Shown here piece by piece: positions 25,533 to 36,187 of a stretch of DNA of 64,000 bases (positions are counted from its first letter, which is position 1; every line of letters starts with the position of its first letter). The stretch spans positions 248,001-312,000 of the forward strand of contig NZ_JAIQXT010000002.1 of assembly GCF_020177055.1 (NCBI RefSeq), written 5' to 3'. The notes below the pieces were generated by a model that was given only the letters and a program-made list of their open reading frames with translations, was not told where the DNA came from and searched no databases. Source of the stretch: Sphingomonas sp. R647 (GTDB taxonomy: Bacteria > Pseudomonadota > Alphaproteobacteria > Sphingomonadales > Sphingomonadaceae). The position numbers were made by a program, and so were the translations under genes.

Positions 25533-26594
25533 GTGTCTGTCAATGCAAAGAACTGGCAGGAACTGAAGAAGCCGAACGGCCTTGAGAAAAAGGGCGGTGA
25601 CGGCAAGAGCAAGGCGACGTTCGTCGCCGAACCCCTTGAGCGTGGTTTTGGCCTGACGCTGGGCAACGCGCTGCGTCGCGTGCTGCTCTCGTCGCTTCAG
25701 GGCGCCGCGGTCACGTCGATCAAGATCGAAAACGTCCTGCACGAGTTCAGCTCGCTGGCCGGCGTGCGCGAAGACGTCACCGATCTCGTGCTCAACGTGA
25801 AGCAGATCGCTCTGCGCATGCAGGGTGAGGGCGCCAAGCGCCTTCAGCTCAGCGCAACCGGCCCGGCGGAAGTCAAGGCCGGTGACATCGCCGTGTCGGG
25901 CGACATCGAAGTGATGAACCCGGAACTGGTGCTGTGCCATCTCGACGATGGTGCGGTGCTGAACATGGAACTCATCGCCGACACCGGTAAGGGCTATGTC
26001 CCCGCCAGTGCCAACCGTCCGGCCGATGCGCCGATCGGTCTGATCCCGGTCGATGCGCTCTACTCGCCGGTCCGCCAGGTCAGCTACAAGGTCGAGAACA
26101 CCCGCGTTGGGCAGGAACTCGACTATGACAAGCTGAGCCTGTCGATCGAAACCGATGGCACTGTCACGCCGGAAGATGCGCTCGCTTATGCCGCGCGCAT
26201 CCTTCAGGACCAGCTGGCGCTGTTCGTCCACTTCGACGATTCGGCAATCACCCGCAGCGCGCCGGTCGGCGTTGCAGCCCAGTCGACGACGACCGAGGGC
26301 AGCAGCGACACCGCGACGATCAACCGCTACCTGCTCAAGAAGGTGGACGAGTTGGAGCTGTCGGTCCGTTCGGCGAACTGCCTCAAGAACGACAACATCA
26401 TCTACATCGGCGATCTGGTCCAGAAGACCGAAGCCGAGATGCTGCGCACCCCGAATTTCGGCCGCAAGTCGCTGAACGAAATCAAGGAAGTGCTGTCGTC
26501 GATGGGTCTGCGCCTCGGCATGGAAATCCCGGGCTGGCCGCCTGAGAACATCGAAGAGATGGCCAAGAAGCTCGAGCAGGAAATCATGGGCTAA
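25533..26594 (+). CDS. rpoA: DNA-directed RNA polymerase subunit alpha
   Basis: RpoA dimerises to nucleate RNA polymerase assembly, and its C-terminal domain contacts UP elements and activators. The 353-residue product has the N-terminal domain ([20 protein letters not shown] near residues 36-55), the second NTD part with [16 protein letters not shown], and the C-terminal domain ([20 protein letters not shown], then [15 protein letters not shown]). I start it at GTG 25533, giving [18 protein letters not shown] after the initiator, which matches sphingomonad RpoA. An ATG at 25497 would place 12 unrelated residues across a stem-loop. Confidence 0.97.
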   Translation: MSVNAKNWQELKKPNGLEKKGGDGKSKATFVAEPLERGFGLTLGNALRRVLLSSLQGAAVTSIKIENVLHEFSSLAGVREDVTDLVLNVKQIALRMQGEGAKRLQLSATGPAEVKAGDIAVSGDIEVMNPELVLCHLDDGAVLNMELIADTGKGYVPASANRPADAPIGLIPVDALYSPVRQVSYKVENTRVGQELDYDKLSLSIETDGTVTPEDALAYAARILQDQLALFVHFDDSAITRSAPVGVAAQSTTTEGSSDTATINRYLLKKVDELELSVRSANCLKNDNIIYIGDLVQKTEAEMLRTPNFGRKSLNEIKEVLSSMGLRLGMEIPGWPPENIEEMAKKLEQEIMG

Positions 26595-26600
26595 GCTGCA

Positions 26601-26694
26601 CCGGGTTAGCGCAGGCTAACCCGGAGACAGCGCCAGCCCGGCCAGCGGGGCCGAAGGCTCCGTCTGACGCCGCGGCTTTGCCGCGGCGGGCGTC
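26601..26694 (+). other. Two stem-loops between rpoA and rplQ
   Basis: A 10-base-pair perfect stem (CCGGGTTAGC 26601-26610, GCTAACCCGG 26615-26624) is followed by a longer GC stem (26666-26694, built on GACGCCGCGGC with a TTT loop). Neither has a T-run. They fill much of the 188-base gap and may process the rpoA-rplQ message or reduce readthrough. Confidence 0.6.
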
Positions 26695-26782
26695 CTGGAA
26701 GAAGGGTCGATGGGCAGCCACCCCAAGTGCTGCCTGGTCTGGGGTTCCGTAAGACGGCCCCTTAACGAACGAAGGAAATACC

Positions 26783-27205
26783 ATGCGTCATAAATACGGC
26801 GGTCGTAAGCTTCAGCGCACCTCGGCACATCGCATCGCGCTGTTCCGCAACATGTCGGCCGCGCTGATCAAGCATGAGCAGATCACCACCACCGTCGCCA
26901 AGGCGAAGGAACTGCGTCCTTACGTCGAAAAGCTGGTCACGCTGGCGAAGAAGGGTGGTCTCTCGAACCGCCGTCTCGCGCACGCCCGTCTGCTCGACGA
27001 TGCGCAGCTGGTGAAGCTGTTCGACGTGCTTGCGTCGCGTTACGCCGACCGCAACGGTGGTTACACCCGCATCATCAAGGCCGGCCCGCGCGCTTCGGAC
27101 GCCGCGCCGATGGCGATCATCGAATTCGTCGACCGCGACGTCTCGGCCAAGGGCCAGGACTCGGGTCCGGTGATGACCGACGAGGATTTCGACGAAGCCG
27201 CCTGA
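26783..27205 (+). CDS. rplQ: 50S ribosomal protein L17
   Basis: L17 lies near the peptide exit tunnel. The 140-residue product starts [20 protein letters not shown] and includes the conserved [30 protein letters not shown] split over residues 30-60. A C-terminal acidic extension (about 20 residues, ending TDEDFDEAA) is present, as in other alphaproteobacteria. An AAGGAAA ribosome site precedes the ATG. It is last in the operon and is followed by a terminator. Confidence 0.98.
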   Translation: MRHKYGGRKLQRTSAHRIALFRNMSAALIKHEQITTTVAKAKELRPYVEKLVTLAKKGGLSNRRLAHARLLDDAQLVKLFDVLASRYADRNGGYTRIIKAGPRASDAAPMAIIEFVDRDVSAKGQDSGPVMTDEDFDEAA

Positions 27206-27231
27206 TTTCGGGCGTTTCATCGACCAGAGCT

Positions 27232-27268
27232 GGGGCGGTCGCACGACGGTGCGGCCGCCCCTTCTCGT
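27232..27268 (+). terminator. Rho-independent terminator after rplQ
   Basis: GGGGCGGTCGCAC (27232-27244) pairs with GTGCGGCCGCCCC (27249-27261), with one T-G wobble, followed by TTCTCGTTT. It lies 27 bases after the rplQ stop. Confidence 0.8.
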
Positions 27269-27304
27269 TTGGGCGCTGCCTTGCGGCATGGCACCTGAGC
27301 GTCG

Positions 27305-27673
27305 CTAGCGAATGTGCTCCATCAGATACACCATCAGATGCAATGTACCCTTAAAGGCGATCCACACGAGGAGCAGCATGACGACGGTGCTGATGACTGC
27401 AGAAAATGCAGGGCTCTCAGAATTGCCCCGACCGATTGCTCTCGCCAGCCACCGCACAAGGAAGCCCAACAGCGTGGAAATGCCGAGCAGGAGGGCGACC
27501 TCACCCAGCGCAGAGTACCCGGCGCCCTGCTGACATTGGGGGGCAGGTTGACAATGCGCGCCGCTCCACGCCCAGACAAATAGCACCACAAAGCCAACCG
27601 AGATGAACAGCAGGGTGGCCGCGATGCATCCCAATGCAGTGCTAAGATGCGATGCGGGCATTTCCTCATTCAT
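27305..27673 (-). CDS. Hypothetical membrane protein (three segments)
   Basis: The 122-residue product has three strongly hydrophobic segments: ALGCIAATLLFISVGFVVLF, ALGEVALLLGISTLLGFLV and VISTVVMLLLVWIAFKG. A cysteine-containing loop (GAHCQPAPQCQQGAG) lies between the first two. No family is recognised. No clear ribosome site precedes the ATG at 27673, and an internal ATG at residue 5 is an alternative. The gene is somewhat lower in GC than its neighbours. It is convergent with the rpsM operon. Confidence 0.6.
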   Translation of the reverse strand: MNEEMPASHLSTALGCIAATLLFISVGFVVLFVWAWSGAHCQPAPQCQQGAGYSALGEVALLLGISTLLGFLVRWLARAIGRGNSESPAFSAVISTVVMLLLVWIAFKGTLHLMVYLMEHIR

Positions 27674-27722
27674 TCACGATGGCTAATACGCGCAGCGTGA
27701 TCCCGAAAGAGGGGTGTTCACT

Positions 27723-28082
27723 TCACCGACAAACCCCCTTCAACCCCCGCCCATGATGGTACCGCACATCACGTGGCAGGAACTGCGGAAACCGGCACGC
27801 GAACAGATGCAACCGCCGCGCCCCGGCAAAGATCGCGGGCGCGCTGCCCGCTGCCTTGACGTCGTAGCTGCCGACCTGCCCCTTGGCGCAGTCGAAATAG
27901 GTCTCGCGCTCGGGCAAAGGCGGCCCGGTCACGCACATGAACACCACCAGCCGATCGGTGCAGCGATTCTCCAGCGTTCCGATCGTACCGTTGGCCGGTG
28001 GCACCGCGCGGATACACGCGCTGGCATCCGCGGCGCGGTCGGTCTGCGGCGTGGCTGCAAGGATCAAGGCAAATAGGATCAT
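27723..28082 (-). CDS. Hypothetical exported cysteine-containing protein
   Basis: The 119-residue product starts with a short hydrophobic leader (MILFALILAATPQ) and has five cysteines spread through a small domain (CIRAVPPANGTIGTLENRCTDRL split, then FDCAKGQVG and LFACRFPQF). The cysteine pattern suggests disulfides in the periplasm. A strong ribosome site, AGGAGGGGG, lies just before the ATG. Family and function are unknown. It is divergent from the 38-codon gene and its sigma-54 promoter. Confidence 0.65.
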   Translation of the reverse strand: MILFALILAATPQTDRAADASACIRAVPPANGTIGTLENRCTDRLVVFMCVTGPPLPERETYFDCAKGQVGSYDVKAAGSAPAIFAGARRLHLFACRFPQFLPRDVRYHHGRGLKGVCR

Positions 28083-28217
28083 CTACCCCCTCCTGCCACG
28101 GTACGCCGCCCCAAGCTAATGTTGCGCCCCCGTAAGAATCGCTAAACTTTGGTGCGCAGTGCGGCTCCCCATCTAATGCCCAACGGAAGAACCGACGGAA
28201 ATCCGCCGATCGCCGAT

Positions 28218-28234
28218 TTGGCACGCGCCCTGCA
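28218..28234 (+). promoter_or_regulatory. Sigma-54 (-24/-12) promoter upstream of a 38-codon gene
   Basis: The sequence TTGGCACGCGCCCTGCA has GG and GC separated by exactly 10 bases and closely matches the psp promoter at 1003-1019 (TTGGCACGCCCCGTGCA). The predicted start is near 28245, just before the AGGAGGA ribosome site of the gene at 28259. Position and match to RpoN consensus are seen directly; the identity of the activator is inferred. Confidence 0.8.
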
Positions 28235-28258
28235 AACATTGCGGCGCAGGAGGATCAG

Positions 28259-28375
28259 ATGAAAAATGCGCGTGGACATGGGGCTGGCAACGCAGTGGCA
28301 CTCGCCTTTGCAATGCTCCCGCTGATGGTGATGAGTTGGGTGGCCTATGAAAGCGCGCTGATCTCGTTCGCGTGA
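28259..28375 (+). CDS. 38-residue membrane peptide, sigma-54-dependent; candidate psp-regulon member
   Basis: An ATG at 28259 with a near-ideal AGGAGGA ribosome site opens 38 codons ending in TGA. The product begins MKNARGHGAGNAVALAFAML and has one hydrophobic helix (about residues 12-28), a WVAYE boundary and a short hydrophobic tail. It stands alone behind a sigma-54 promoter almost identical to that of the psp operon. E. coli PspG, a small inner-membrane protein made from a separate sigma-54/PspF promoter, is a precedent for such an arrangement. This peptide is shorter than PspG and I see no clear homology. Confidence 0.65.
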   Translation: MKNARGHGAGNAVALAFAMLPLMVMSWVAYESALISFA

Positions 28376-28602
28376 CGTTCAGGGCTTCAAATGTTGGATT
28401 TCCTCTGATCTACACTGGTCGATGCCCCGCCGCTCCAACCCCGATCGCCCGCCACGGGCCGTGCCTGACACTGTCGCCCGGACGGCGCTTGAGTGTCGCG
28501 TCGGTGTGTCGCGGCGGTCGCGTTGGCGTGCCGTCACGGTCGCAAACCGGGCGCGTCGGCCGAAAACCCCCGCTTTTCTGTCAGCTTCGTCGGACGGCCC
28601 GC

Positions 28603-28630
28603 TTGACCCTGCGCAGTGTCGCAATAGGGT
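28603..28630 (+). promoter_or_regulatory. Possible sigma-70 promoter of the prolyl oligopeptidase gene
   Basis: TTGACC (28603-28608) and TAGGGT (28625-28630) are separated by 16 bases, with a start expected near 28637, about 20 bases before the ATG. The match is moderate. Apart from this, the 282-base gap 28376-28657 shows nothing clear. Confidence 0.35.
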
Positions 28631-28657
28631 AAGGCGCTTCCGTTTCAGGAGATACCA

Positions 28658-30811
<2,154 letters not shown>

Positions 30812-30906
30812 ATTGTGCTCCGGGGCAGGGCGGCGGATCGTTTCGTCGCCGCTTCCTGCCCCCGGTTGCCGAAGCTATCATCCTGCGAATCGCAAGGGGG
30901 CTTTCG

Positions 30907-32634
30907 GTGAACGGATTCTGGACGGTGCTGGCCGGCGCATTGGCGACCGGTGGGGCAATGGGTGGTGCACAGGCGGGGCAGGCCAACGTGGTCGAAGTGC
31001 CATCCCCGCCGCCACCGCCGGCCCCGGTCGCTGCCCAGCCGGCAGTCGCCGCCGACTATCCGACCTGTGACGGCTATCCCGTCCCGAACCCGAAAAAGAA
31101 GCTCAAGCCCGGCGAAAAACAGCCCGAACACCGTGGCTGGGGCGGACTGGGTCCGAACTACGGCATCCGCCTGCGATCGTTCGGCGTCCAGGGCAGCGCG
31201 GCGTGCGAACGGACCCTTGCCGATCCGATGCTGGTCCCGGAGTTCCGCAACCGCCGCCTTTCGCTCCTCCGCGCCCGCGCCCTGCACGAACTCGCCGAAA
31301 AGAGCGACGAAACCGCAATGGCGACGCTCGACGAGTTCGACGCCTTCCACGCCACCTACGCGACGCGCGAAGAACTCGCCGCGACCCGCCTTGGCAGTGA
31401 CGCCCTGCGCGCCGTCGCGCTCTACCGCACCAAAAAGGCTGCCGACGCGCAGAAGATGCTCGATTCGATCATCGCGCGGCGGCCCTATTCGGCGAGTGTG
31501 CGGCGGCTGGCGTCGGCAATCCGGCTGTTGTTCGATACCGATCGGGGCATCCGCATCGCCCAGTTGCGCGAGCAGGCCTCCTACAATCCGGTCATGCTAC
31601 GGCTGATGCTGATGATCGCGCTGCAGACCGGCGATTTCGAGAATGCCGCACTCTACGCCGAACAGATCAGTTTCGACCTGCCGAAGAACCGCGGTGGATG
31701 GTCGCTGAGCGGCGATGCGGATCGTAAATATGAAGAGATCCAGGGGCGTGCCGCGATCCGGGGCGCCCGGGCTTATGCACTGCTGGCGGCGGGCAAGACC
31801 GAGCAATCGGCGATCGAGCTGAAGGGCGCGCGGGACGAGGTTGCGTTTGCCGTGGAGCCGCCGCCGCCACGCCCTGATGGACGCAAGCAGCCCAAGCGGG
31901 TCGAGGAGGACTTTCGGCGGCGCGTCGCCGCGGGGGATAAGGCGACCGAGGTGCTCGACGATTGGTCGCGGGCGATCGCGTTGCGGTTGCGTGCCGGCAA
32001 GATGACGATGAAGTCGCTCGCCGACGAGCCCGAGCGGCCGCGCGGCGAGGCACTGGTGGTCATGTCGGACCTGATCGCGCAGCTGCGTGCCGATGGCCCG
32101 GCAGAAGCACGTGCCATTGATGCGACGATCGAAGAGATCCGGCGGATGCAGGACGTCGGGACCACCAAGATGCTGCAGATGGGTTTCGATGATCTGGTGA
32201 AACTTCTTCCGCGCGGCGAGCATGCCGAGGCGAAGCCCAGGATGCGGGACGAGGGGAGCAATTTCTGGCGGACCGATATGGAAGGGTATCGGGTCATGAA
32301 GGGCGACGATCCCCAATTGGTCAATCTGCGGATGGGCAGCCTGTCGGCCAGCCCGGCTATGGTCGAGGAGGCGGCGATGCTAGTCGCGGCGGACCATGTT
32401 CGCGGCCTCGGCAAGGATGCCTTCATCATCGAGAGCGCGTTGCTGGTCGAGCGCACGGTCACCTATGGCTATGGTTACAGCGCCGGGGGCGGGACGCCGC
32501 AGGGGTTCGAGTATCGCCTGTTGATCCGACCGATCAGTCTGGCCGCCGGGGAGGAGCCTTCGCGACAGTGGCGGGCGATCAAGGTCGCCGATGTCCGCGC
32601 CGCGCTGGCGGAGAAATACCCGCCGGCGCCGTGA
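30907..32634 (+). CDS. Hypothetical exported helical-repeat protein
   Basis: The 575-residue product starts at GTG with a weak signal peptide (MNGFWTVLAGALATGGAMGG then AQA). A Pro-rich linker (PSPPPPPAPV) and a Cys-containing region with GWGGLGPNYGIRLRSFGVQG follow. The remainder is helical with TPR-like elements such as LRARALHELAEKSDE and LMLMIALQTGDFENAALYAE. No named family is recognised. The last 120 residues include FRAIKVADVR-like beta segments and a Gly/Tyr stretch (TYGYGYSAGGGTPQGFEYRL). It follows the oligopeptidase by 95 bases and could share its transcript. Confidence 0.7.
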   Translation: MNGFWTVLAGALATGGAMGGAQAGQANVVEVPSPPPPPAPVAAQPAVAADYPTCDGYPVPNPKKKLKPGEKQPEHRGWGGLGPNYGIRLRSFGVQGSAACERTLADPMLVPEFRNRRLSLLRARALHELAEKSDETAMATLDEFDAFHATYATREELAATRLGSDALRAVALYRTKKAADAQKMLDSIIARRPYSASVRRLASAIRLLFDTDRGIRIAQLREQASYNPVMLRLMLMIALQTGDFENAALYAEQISFDLPKNRGGWSLSGDADRKYEEIQGRAAIRGARAYALLAAGKTEQSAIELKGARDEVAFAVEPPPPRPDGRKQPKRVEEDFRRRVAAGDKATEVLDDWSRAIALRLRAGKMTMKSLADEPERPRGEALVVMSDLIAQLRADGPAEARAIDATIEEIRRMQDVGTTKMLQMGFDDLVKLLPRGEHAEAKPRMRDEGSNFWRTDMEGYRVMKGDDPQLVNLRMGSLSASPAMVEEAAMLVAADHVRGLGKDAFIIESALLVERTVTYGYGYSAGGGTPQGFEYRLLIRPISLAAGEEPSRQWRAIKVADVRAALAEKYPPAP

Positions 32635-32740
32635 TCCGAAGGGTTAACCCCGACATCCGTAGAATCCCGATCGGGCTTTCCCGATATGGGCAACCCGTTG
32701 GGCACATGGCAGATATGGCAACATCGACCGGAGAGTTGCC

Positions 32741-32890
32741 ATGTCTTCTTACCACGAGATTGCCAGCGCCGATGACCGCGACCTGATCGCGATGGACGAT
32801 GCGCTGCCGGCGGGTTCGGGCTTCCTGATGGTCGTGTGCGGATCGTTGCTGTTCTGGCTGTTCGTCCTCCTGCTGTTTAGTGCGTTTTAA
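32741..32890 (+). CDS. 49-residue single-pass membrane protein
   Basis: An ATG at 32741 with GGAG upstream opens 49 codons. The product has an acidic N-terminus (MSSYHEIASADDRDLIAMDD) and a C-terminal hydrophobic helix (about residues 28-49, ending LFVLLLFSAF), like a tail-anchored peptide. Its TAA (32888-32890) overlaps the TAA of the convergent cyclophilin gene (32887-32889) in a single TTAA. It is too short for standard gene callers but has every element of a gene. Function unknown. Confidence 0.55.
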   Translation: MSSYHEIASADDRDLIAMDDALPAGSGFLMVVCGSLLFWLFVLLLFSAF

Positions 32891-33513
32891 GGCACTCGGC
32901 TCACCTTCAGGATGCGGATCTTCGGGCTGAGCATCTGCCCTTTCATCACGCCTTCACCCGCGGTTGGTGAGGTCGGGGCGTCCAGGATTTTCCACACCAC
33001 CTCCATCCCCTCGACCACCTTGCCGAAGGCGGCATAGCCGAGATTGTCGCCGGGCTTGGTCGGGTCGGCGTCGAGCGAAGGCTGGTCCCCCACGCTGATC
33101 GTGAACTCACCCCGCGCCGTGCCCGGCGCCAGCCGCGCGGTGGAGATCGCGCCGTTGACGTGTTTCACCCCGGTCAGCGTCGTCGGCTCATGCTTGATCG
33201 GCGGCAGGATGCGCTTGGGGTCGTTGTCGATCCCGAACTGGATGAAGCCGAATTTGTCCGCGACCTTCACCGTCCGGTAGAACGCGATGCCGTCGAGCCG
33301 CTTCTGATCGGCATAGCGCAGGAAATTGCGCGCGGTGATGGGGGCTCGCTGCGTTTCGATCTCCAGCACGATGCGGCCCATGCCGGTGTCGATCGCAACC
33401 CGCTGCGTCGCTGGCTTGGGCGGGGGCGGTGCCACCATTGGGACGGCTTCCTGCGCGAGCGCGGGGAGGGGGAGCAGCAAGGCTGCGGCGAGCAGGGTGC
33501 GGCGAAGTGTCAT
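32887..33513 (-). CDS. Exported peptidyl-prolyl cis-trans isomerase (cyclophilin type)
   Basis: The product (208 residues) has a signal peptide (MTLRRTLLAAALLLPLPALA) and a cyclophilin-like domain: GRIVLEIETQRAPITARNFL near the start, GIAFYRTVKV, ISTARLAPGTARGEFTISVGD split over the middle, and YAAFGKVVEGMEVV. The short loops match bacterial PpiA-like periplasmic cyclophilins. I start at 33513, where the signal peptide begins; the open frame extends 33 codons further without a signal sequence. It is divergent from trxB with 164 bases between. Confidence 0.9.
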   Translation of the reverse strand: MTLRRTLLAAALLLPLPALAQEAVPMVAPPPPKPATQRVAIDTGMGRIVLEIETQRAPITARNFLRYADQKRLDGIAFYRTVKVADKFGFIQFGIDNDPKRILPPIKHEPTTLTGVKHVNGAISTARLAPGTARGEFTISVGDQPSLDADPTKPGDNLGYAAFGKVVEGMEVVWKILDAPTSPTAGEGVMKGQMLSPKIRILKVSRVP

Positions 33514-33677
33514 GCCGCCAGTCTGCCCAGCCGGGCGCTGCCCTTCAACCGGCTTTCGTCCACAACAGAATCGCTTTGCTGGCAGAGCGGGGCACACCAC
33601 CCATGTTGCCATCGGCGGTGCCGAACCCCTAGATGCGGCACCGCCACCCCAATTGCGGGGCTCAACAGGATTTCAGA

Positions 33678-34649
33678 ATGACCGCCACCCACTCGACCCG
33701 CATGCTGATCCTCGGTTCCGGCCCTGCCGGCCTGTCCGCCGCCATCTATGGCGCGCGCGCGGGGCTTGCCCCGATCGTTGTGCAGGGGGTGCAGCCGGGC
33801 GGCCAGCTGACCACGACGACCGATGTCGAAAATTATCCCGGCTTTCGCGAAGTGATCCAGGGCCCCTGGCTGATGGAAGAGATGCAGGCGCAGGCCGAGC
33901 ATGTCGGCGCGCAGATGATGTATGATTCGATCGTCGAGGTTGATCTGTCGCAGCGCCCGTTCCGCCTGATCGGCGATGGCGGCACCGTCTATTCGGGCGA
34001 CACGCTGGTGATCGCTACCGGTGCGCAGGCCAAGTGGCTGGGGCTGGAGAGCGAAGAGGCGATGAAGGGTAAGGGCGCGTCGGCCTGTGCGACCTGCGAC
34101 GGCTTCTTCTATCGCGGCAAGAAGGTCGCGGTGATCGGCGGCGGCAATACTGCGGTCGAAGAGGCGCTGTACCTGACCAACCACAGCCATGACGTGACGC
34201 TGATCCACCGCCGCGACACGCTGCGCGCCGAAAAGATCCTGCAGGAGCGGCTGTTCGCCAATCCCAAGATCAAGGTGCTGTGGAACAAGGAAGTGGTCGA
34301 GTTCGTCGGCGGCGGCGACCCCGAGGGGCTGGTGGCGCTGAACCTGAAGGATCGCGTGACTGGCGAGGAATCGCGCATCGATGTCGAGGGCGGTTTCGTC
34401 GCGATCGGCCACCACCCGGCGACCGAGCTGTTCCGCGGGCATCTGGAATTGGACGATGACAGCTACATCACCGTCGAGACGGGGACGACGCGTACCAGCG
34501 TGCCCGGCGTGTTCGCGTGTGGCGACGTGATGGACAAGGTCTATCGCCAGGCGATTACTGCAGCGGGCACCGGCTGCATGGCCGCGCTGGATGCTGAGCG
34601 CTTTCTGGCCGGGGCGGACTTCGAGGCGGTTGCACAGGCCGCGGAGTGA
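33678..34649 (+). CDS. trxB: Thioredoxin-disulfide reductase
   Basis: TrxB reduces thioredoxin with NADPH through FAD and a redox-active CxxC. The product (323 residues) has the FAD motif ILGSGPAGLSAAIYGARAG, the active site CATCDGFF, the NADPH motif VIGGGNTAVEEALYL with HRRDTLRAEKI, and the C-terminal FAD motif GVFACGDVMDKVYRQA. The ATG at 33678 has AGGA upstream; the open frame extends 15 codons further with no conservation. It is the housekeeping enzyme, in contrast to the paralogue at 13711. Confidence 0.97.
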   Translation: MTATHSTRMLILGSGPAGLSAAIYGARAGLAPIVVQGVQPGGQLTTTTDVENYPGFREVIQGPWLMEEMQAQAEHVGAQMMYDSIVEVDLSQRPFRLIGDGGTVYSGDTLVIATGAQAKWLGLESEEAMKGKGASACATCDGFFYRGKKVAVIGGGNTAVEEALYLTNHSHDVTLIHRRDTLRAEKILQERLFANPKIKVLWNKEVVEFVGGGDPEGLVALNLKDRVTGEESRIDVEGGFVAIGHHPATELFRGHLELDDDSYITVETGTTRTSVPGVFACGDVMDKVYRQAITAAGTGCMAALDAERFLAGADFEAVAQAAE

Positions 34650-34689
34650 TCCGGAGAAACTGACGAAGTTTTGGGCAATGCGTGCGATC

Positions 34690-34760
34690 CTGTCAGCTTC
34701 GGCTAACGAAACTGACAAAAATCGGGGTGTCTGACGTGCGTAGTGCGCCGAAGCTGACAG
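34690..34760. repeat. Inverted repeat downstream of trxB
   Basis: Perfect 14-base arms CTGTCAGCTTCGGC (34690-34703) and GCCGAAGCTGACAG (34747-34760) flank 43 bases that themselves contain several CTGAC/GTCAG words. It lies in the 267-base gap after trxB. It is unlike the GC-rich intergenic repeats elsewhere in the window. It may end trxB transcription or bind a regulator. Confidence 0.6.
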
Positions 34761-34916
34761 TCGCCTGATACTGTCGGGGCGATGTGGCGCGGCGCGGCGG
34801 CGCTCGCGGCGGCTTTTGCAGGGCTGGGCGAGTCGGCTGCGCATCGACCAGTTTATGCGCTTTTCGGGGTGTTGTAGGAAAGCCTCCGCTTTGGCGGGTG
34901 CGCTCGTCCCGTACGC

Positions 34917-36173
34917 TTGGTGGCGGTTGCCCAAAATGGCAAGTTGCGTCACGGTCAGGGTGTGTTCGACGATCTGCCGGCCCAGACTGGGCTTATTCTC
35001 TTTCTTGTAGCTGCGGGGGTCGGGCCAGCCACCTATGTCGTCCAGCATATCCGGGCGGGAACGAGCGTGCGTGACGTCACGGCTCCGGCGCCGGATCTGA
35101 GCTGGCGCTCGGGCAGGCAGTTGCTGGTCAGCGTACTTGTTCTTACCGTGATCTTGGCTGTTGGCGTGTTCAGTTTCACGCCCCTGGCACCACGACTGGT
35201 CGCGTGGGCCGGGTTCGCGCCGACCGTGCTCGGCGTTTTCGCCAGTTTTGCGCTGGGCAGGTTAGTTCAGGGCTGGCGCGAGCGCCGGGCCGAGCCGCTG
35301 CTCCGCGGCGTTTCGCTCAGCTATGACCGCGCTGAACAGCCCATCGCTTACTGGTCCTCGATGACATGGAATGCCATCCTGGCCGGCCTGATGTTCCTGG
35401 CGTCGGGTGCGCTGTATCACGACAAGATCACGCCCCGGTGTGACGATTCGGATGTGGAATCCGAGTGGGTCGACAGCCTGACGACCTGTACGACAATGCT
35501 CGCCGACAAGGACCTGGACCCCGAAGACCGTTCGGACATTCTGGCCGCGCGCGGACGCGTGCATGCGCGGCTGGAGCGAAATAACGAGGCGCTGGCCGAC
35601 TATTCGGCGGCACTCAAGCTAGCCCCGCGCGATTCCTACACGCTCTACAACCGCGCATTGATCTACGCCCAGATGGGGAACTATCGGCGCGCGATCGAGG
35701 ATTTCGATGCTTCGCTGAAACTCCGTCCAGATGACGACGATGCCTATCTCCAACGCGGACTTGCAAAGCTGGACGCGGGCGACCTGCCGGCGGCAGTTGC
35801 CGACTTCACGATCGCGCATGAACGCAAACGCGACGACCCATACCCGCTGGCCAACCGAGGGATCGCCTATGCCTGGCAGAATGACCCCAAGCGTGCGGAG
35901 GCGGACTTTGCGCGCGTTGCGAAGGGTGAGCCCGCCTGGATCGTCGTTCTGCGTGGCCGGGCGATTCTTGCGAGACATCGGAAGGATCAGCGACGTGTGA
36001 TCGCGCATCTGTCTGAAGCGCTGACGCTCGATCCGGACGACCGGTTTTCGTTATTGATGCGCGCCGACGCCTATTGGGCGATCGGTGAGGCTGACTTGTC
36101 CATGGCCGACGACGCGCGCCTGGCAGCGCTTGATCGAACATCTCCGCCAGGACGAGGCTCTCCGGGCCAGTAG
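34917..36173 (+). CDS. Membrane-anchored tetratricopeptide repeat protein
   Basis: The frame is 418 codons from a TTG. The N-terminal third has up to three hydrophobic segments (LILFLVAAGVGPATYVV, LLVSVLVLTVILAVGVF and ILAGLMFLASGALY). The C-terminal half is a run of TPRs (ALADYSAALKLAPRDSYTLY, AIEDFDASLKLRPDDDDAYL, AVADFTIAHERKRDDPYPL and VIAHLSEALTLDPDD). It is a membrane-tethered interaction scaffold. The start is uncertain: a GTG at 34962 is also possible and no strong ribosome site is seen for either. The 3' end is followed directly by a kinase remnant. Confidence 0.75.
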   Translation: MVAVAQNGKLRHGQGVFDDLPAQTGLILFLVAAGVGPATYVVQHIRAGTSVRDVTAPAPDLSWRSGRQLLVSVLVLTVILAVGVFSFTPLAPRLVAWAGFAPTVLGVFASFALGRLVQGWRERRAEPLLRGVSLSYDRAEQPIAYWSSMTWNAILAGLMFLASGALYHDKITPRCDDSDVESEWVDSLTTCTTMLADKDLDPEDRSDILAARGRVHARLERNNEALADYSAALKLAPRDSYTLYNRALIYAQMGNYRRAIEDFDASLKLRPDDDDAYLQRGLAKLDAGDLPAAVADFTIAHERKRDDPYPLANRGIAYAWQNDPKRAEADFARVAKGEPAWIVVLRGRAILARHRKDQRRVIAHLSEALTLDPDDRFSLLMRADAYWAIGEADLSMADDARLAALDRTSPPGRGSPGQ

Positions 36174-36187
36174 ATGCAGCCCGCCGG

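Noticed and set aside
32690..32740. Possible third sigma-54 promoter upstream of the 49-codon gene (GGGCACATGGCA region)
   Set aside because: The GG and GC dinucleotides are not 10 bases apart in any register, so it does not meet the -24/-12 requirement.
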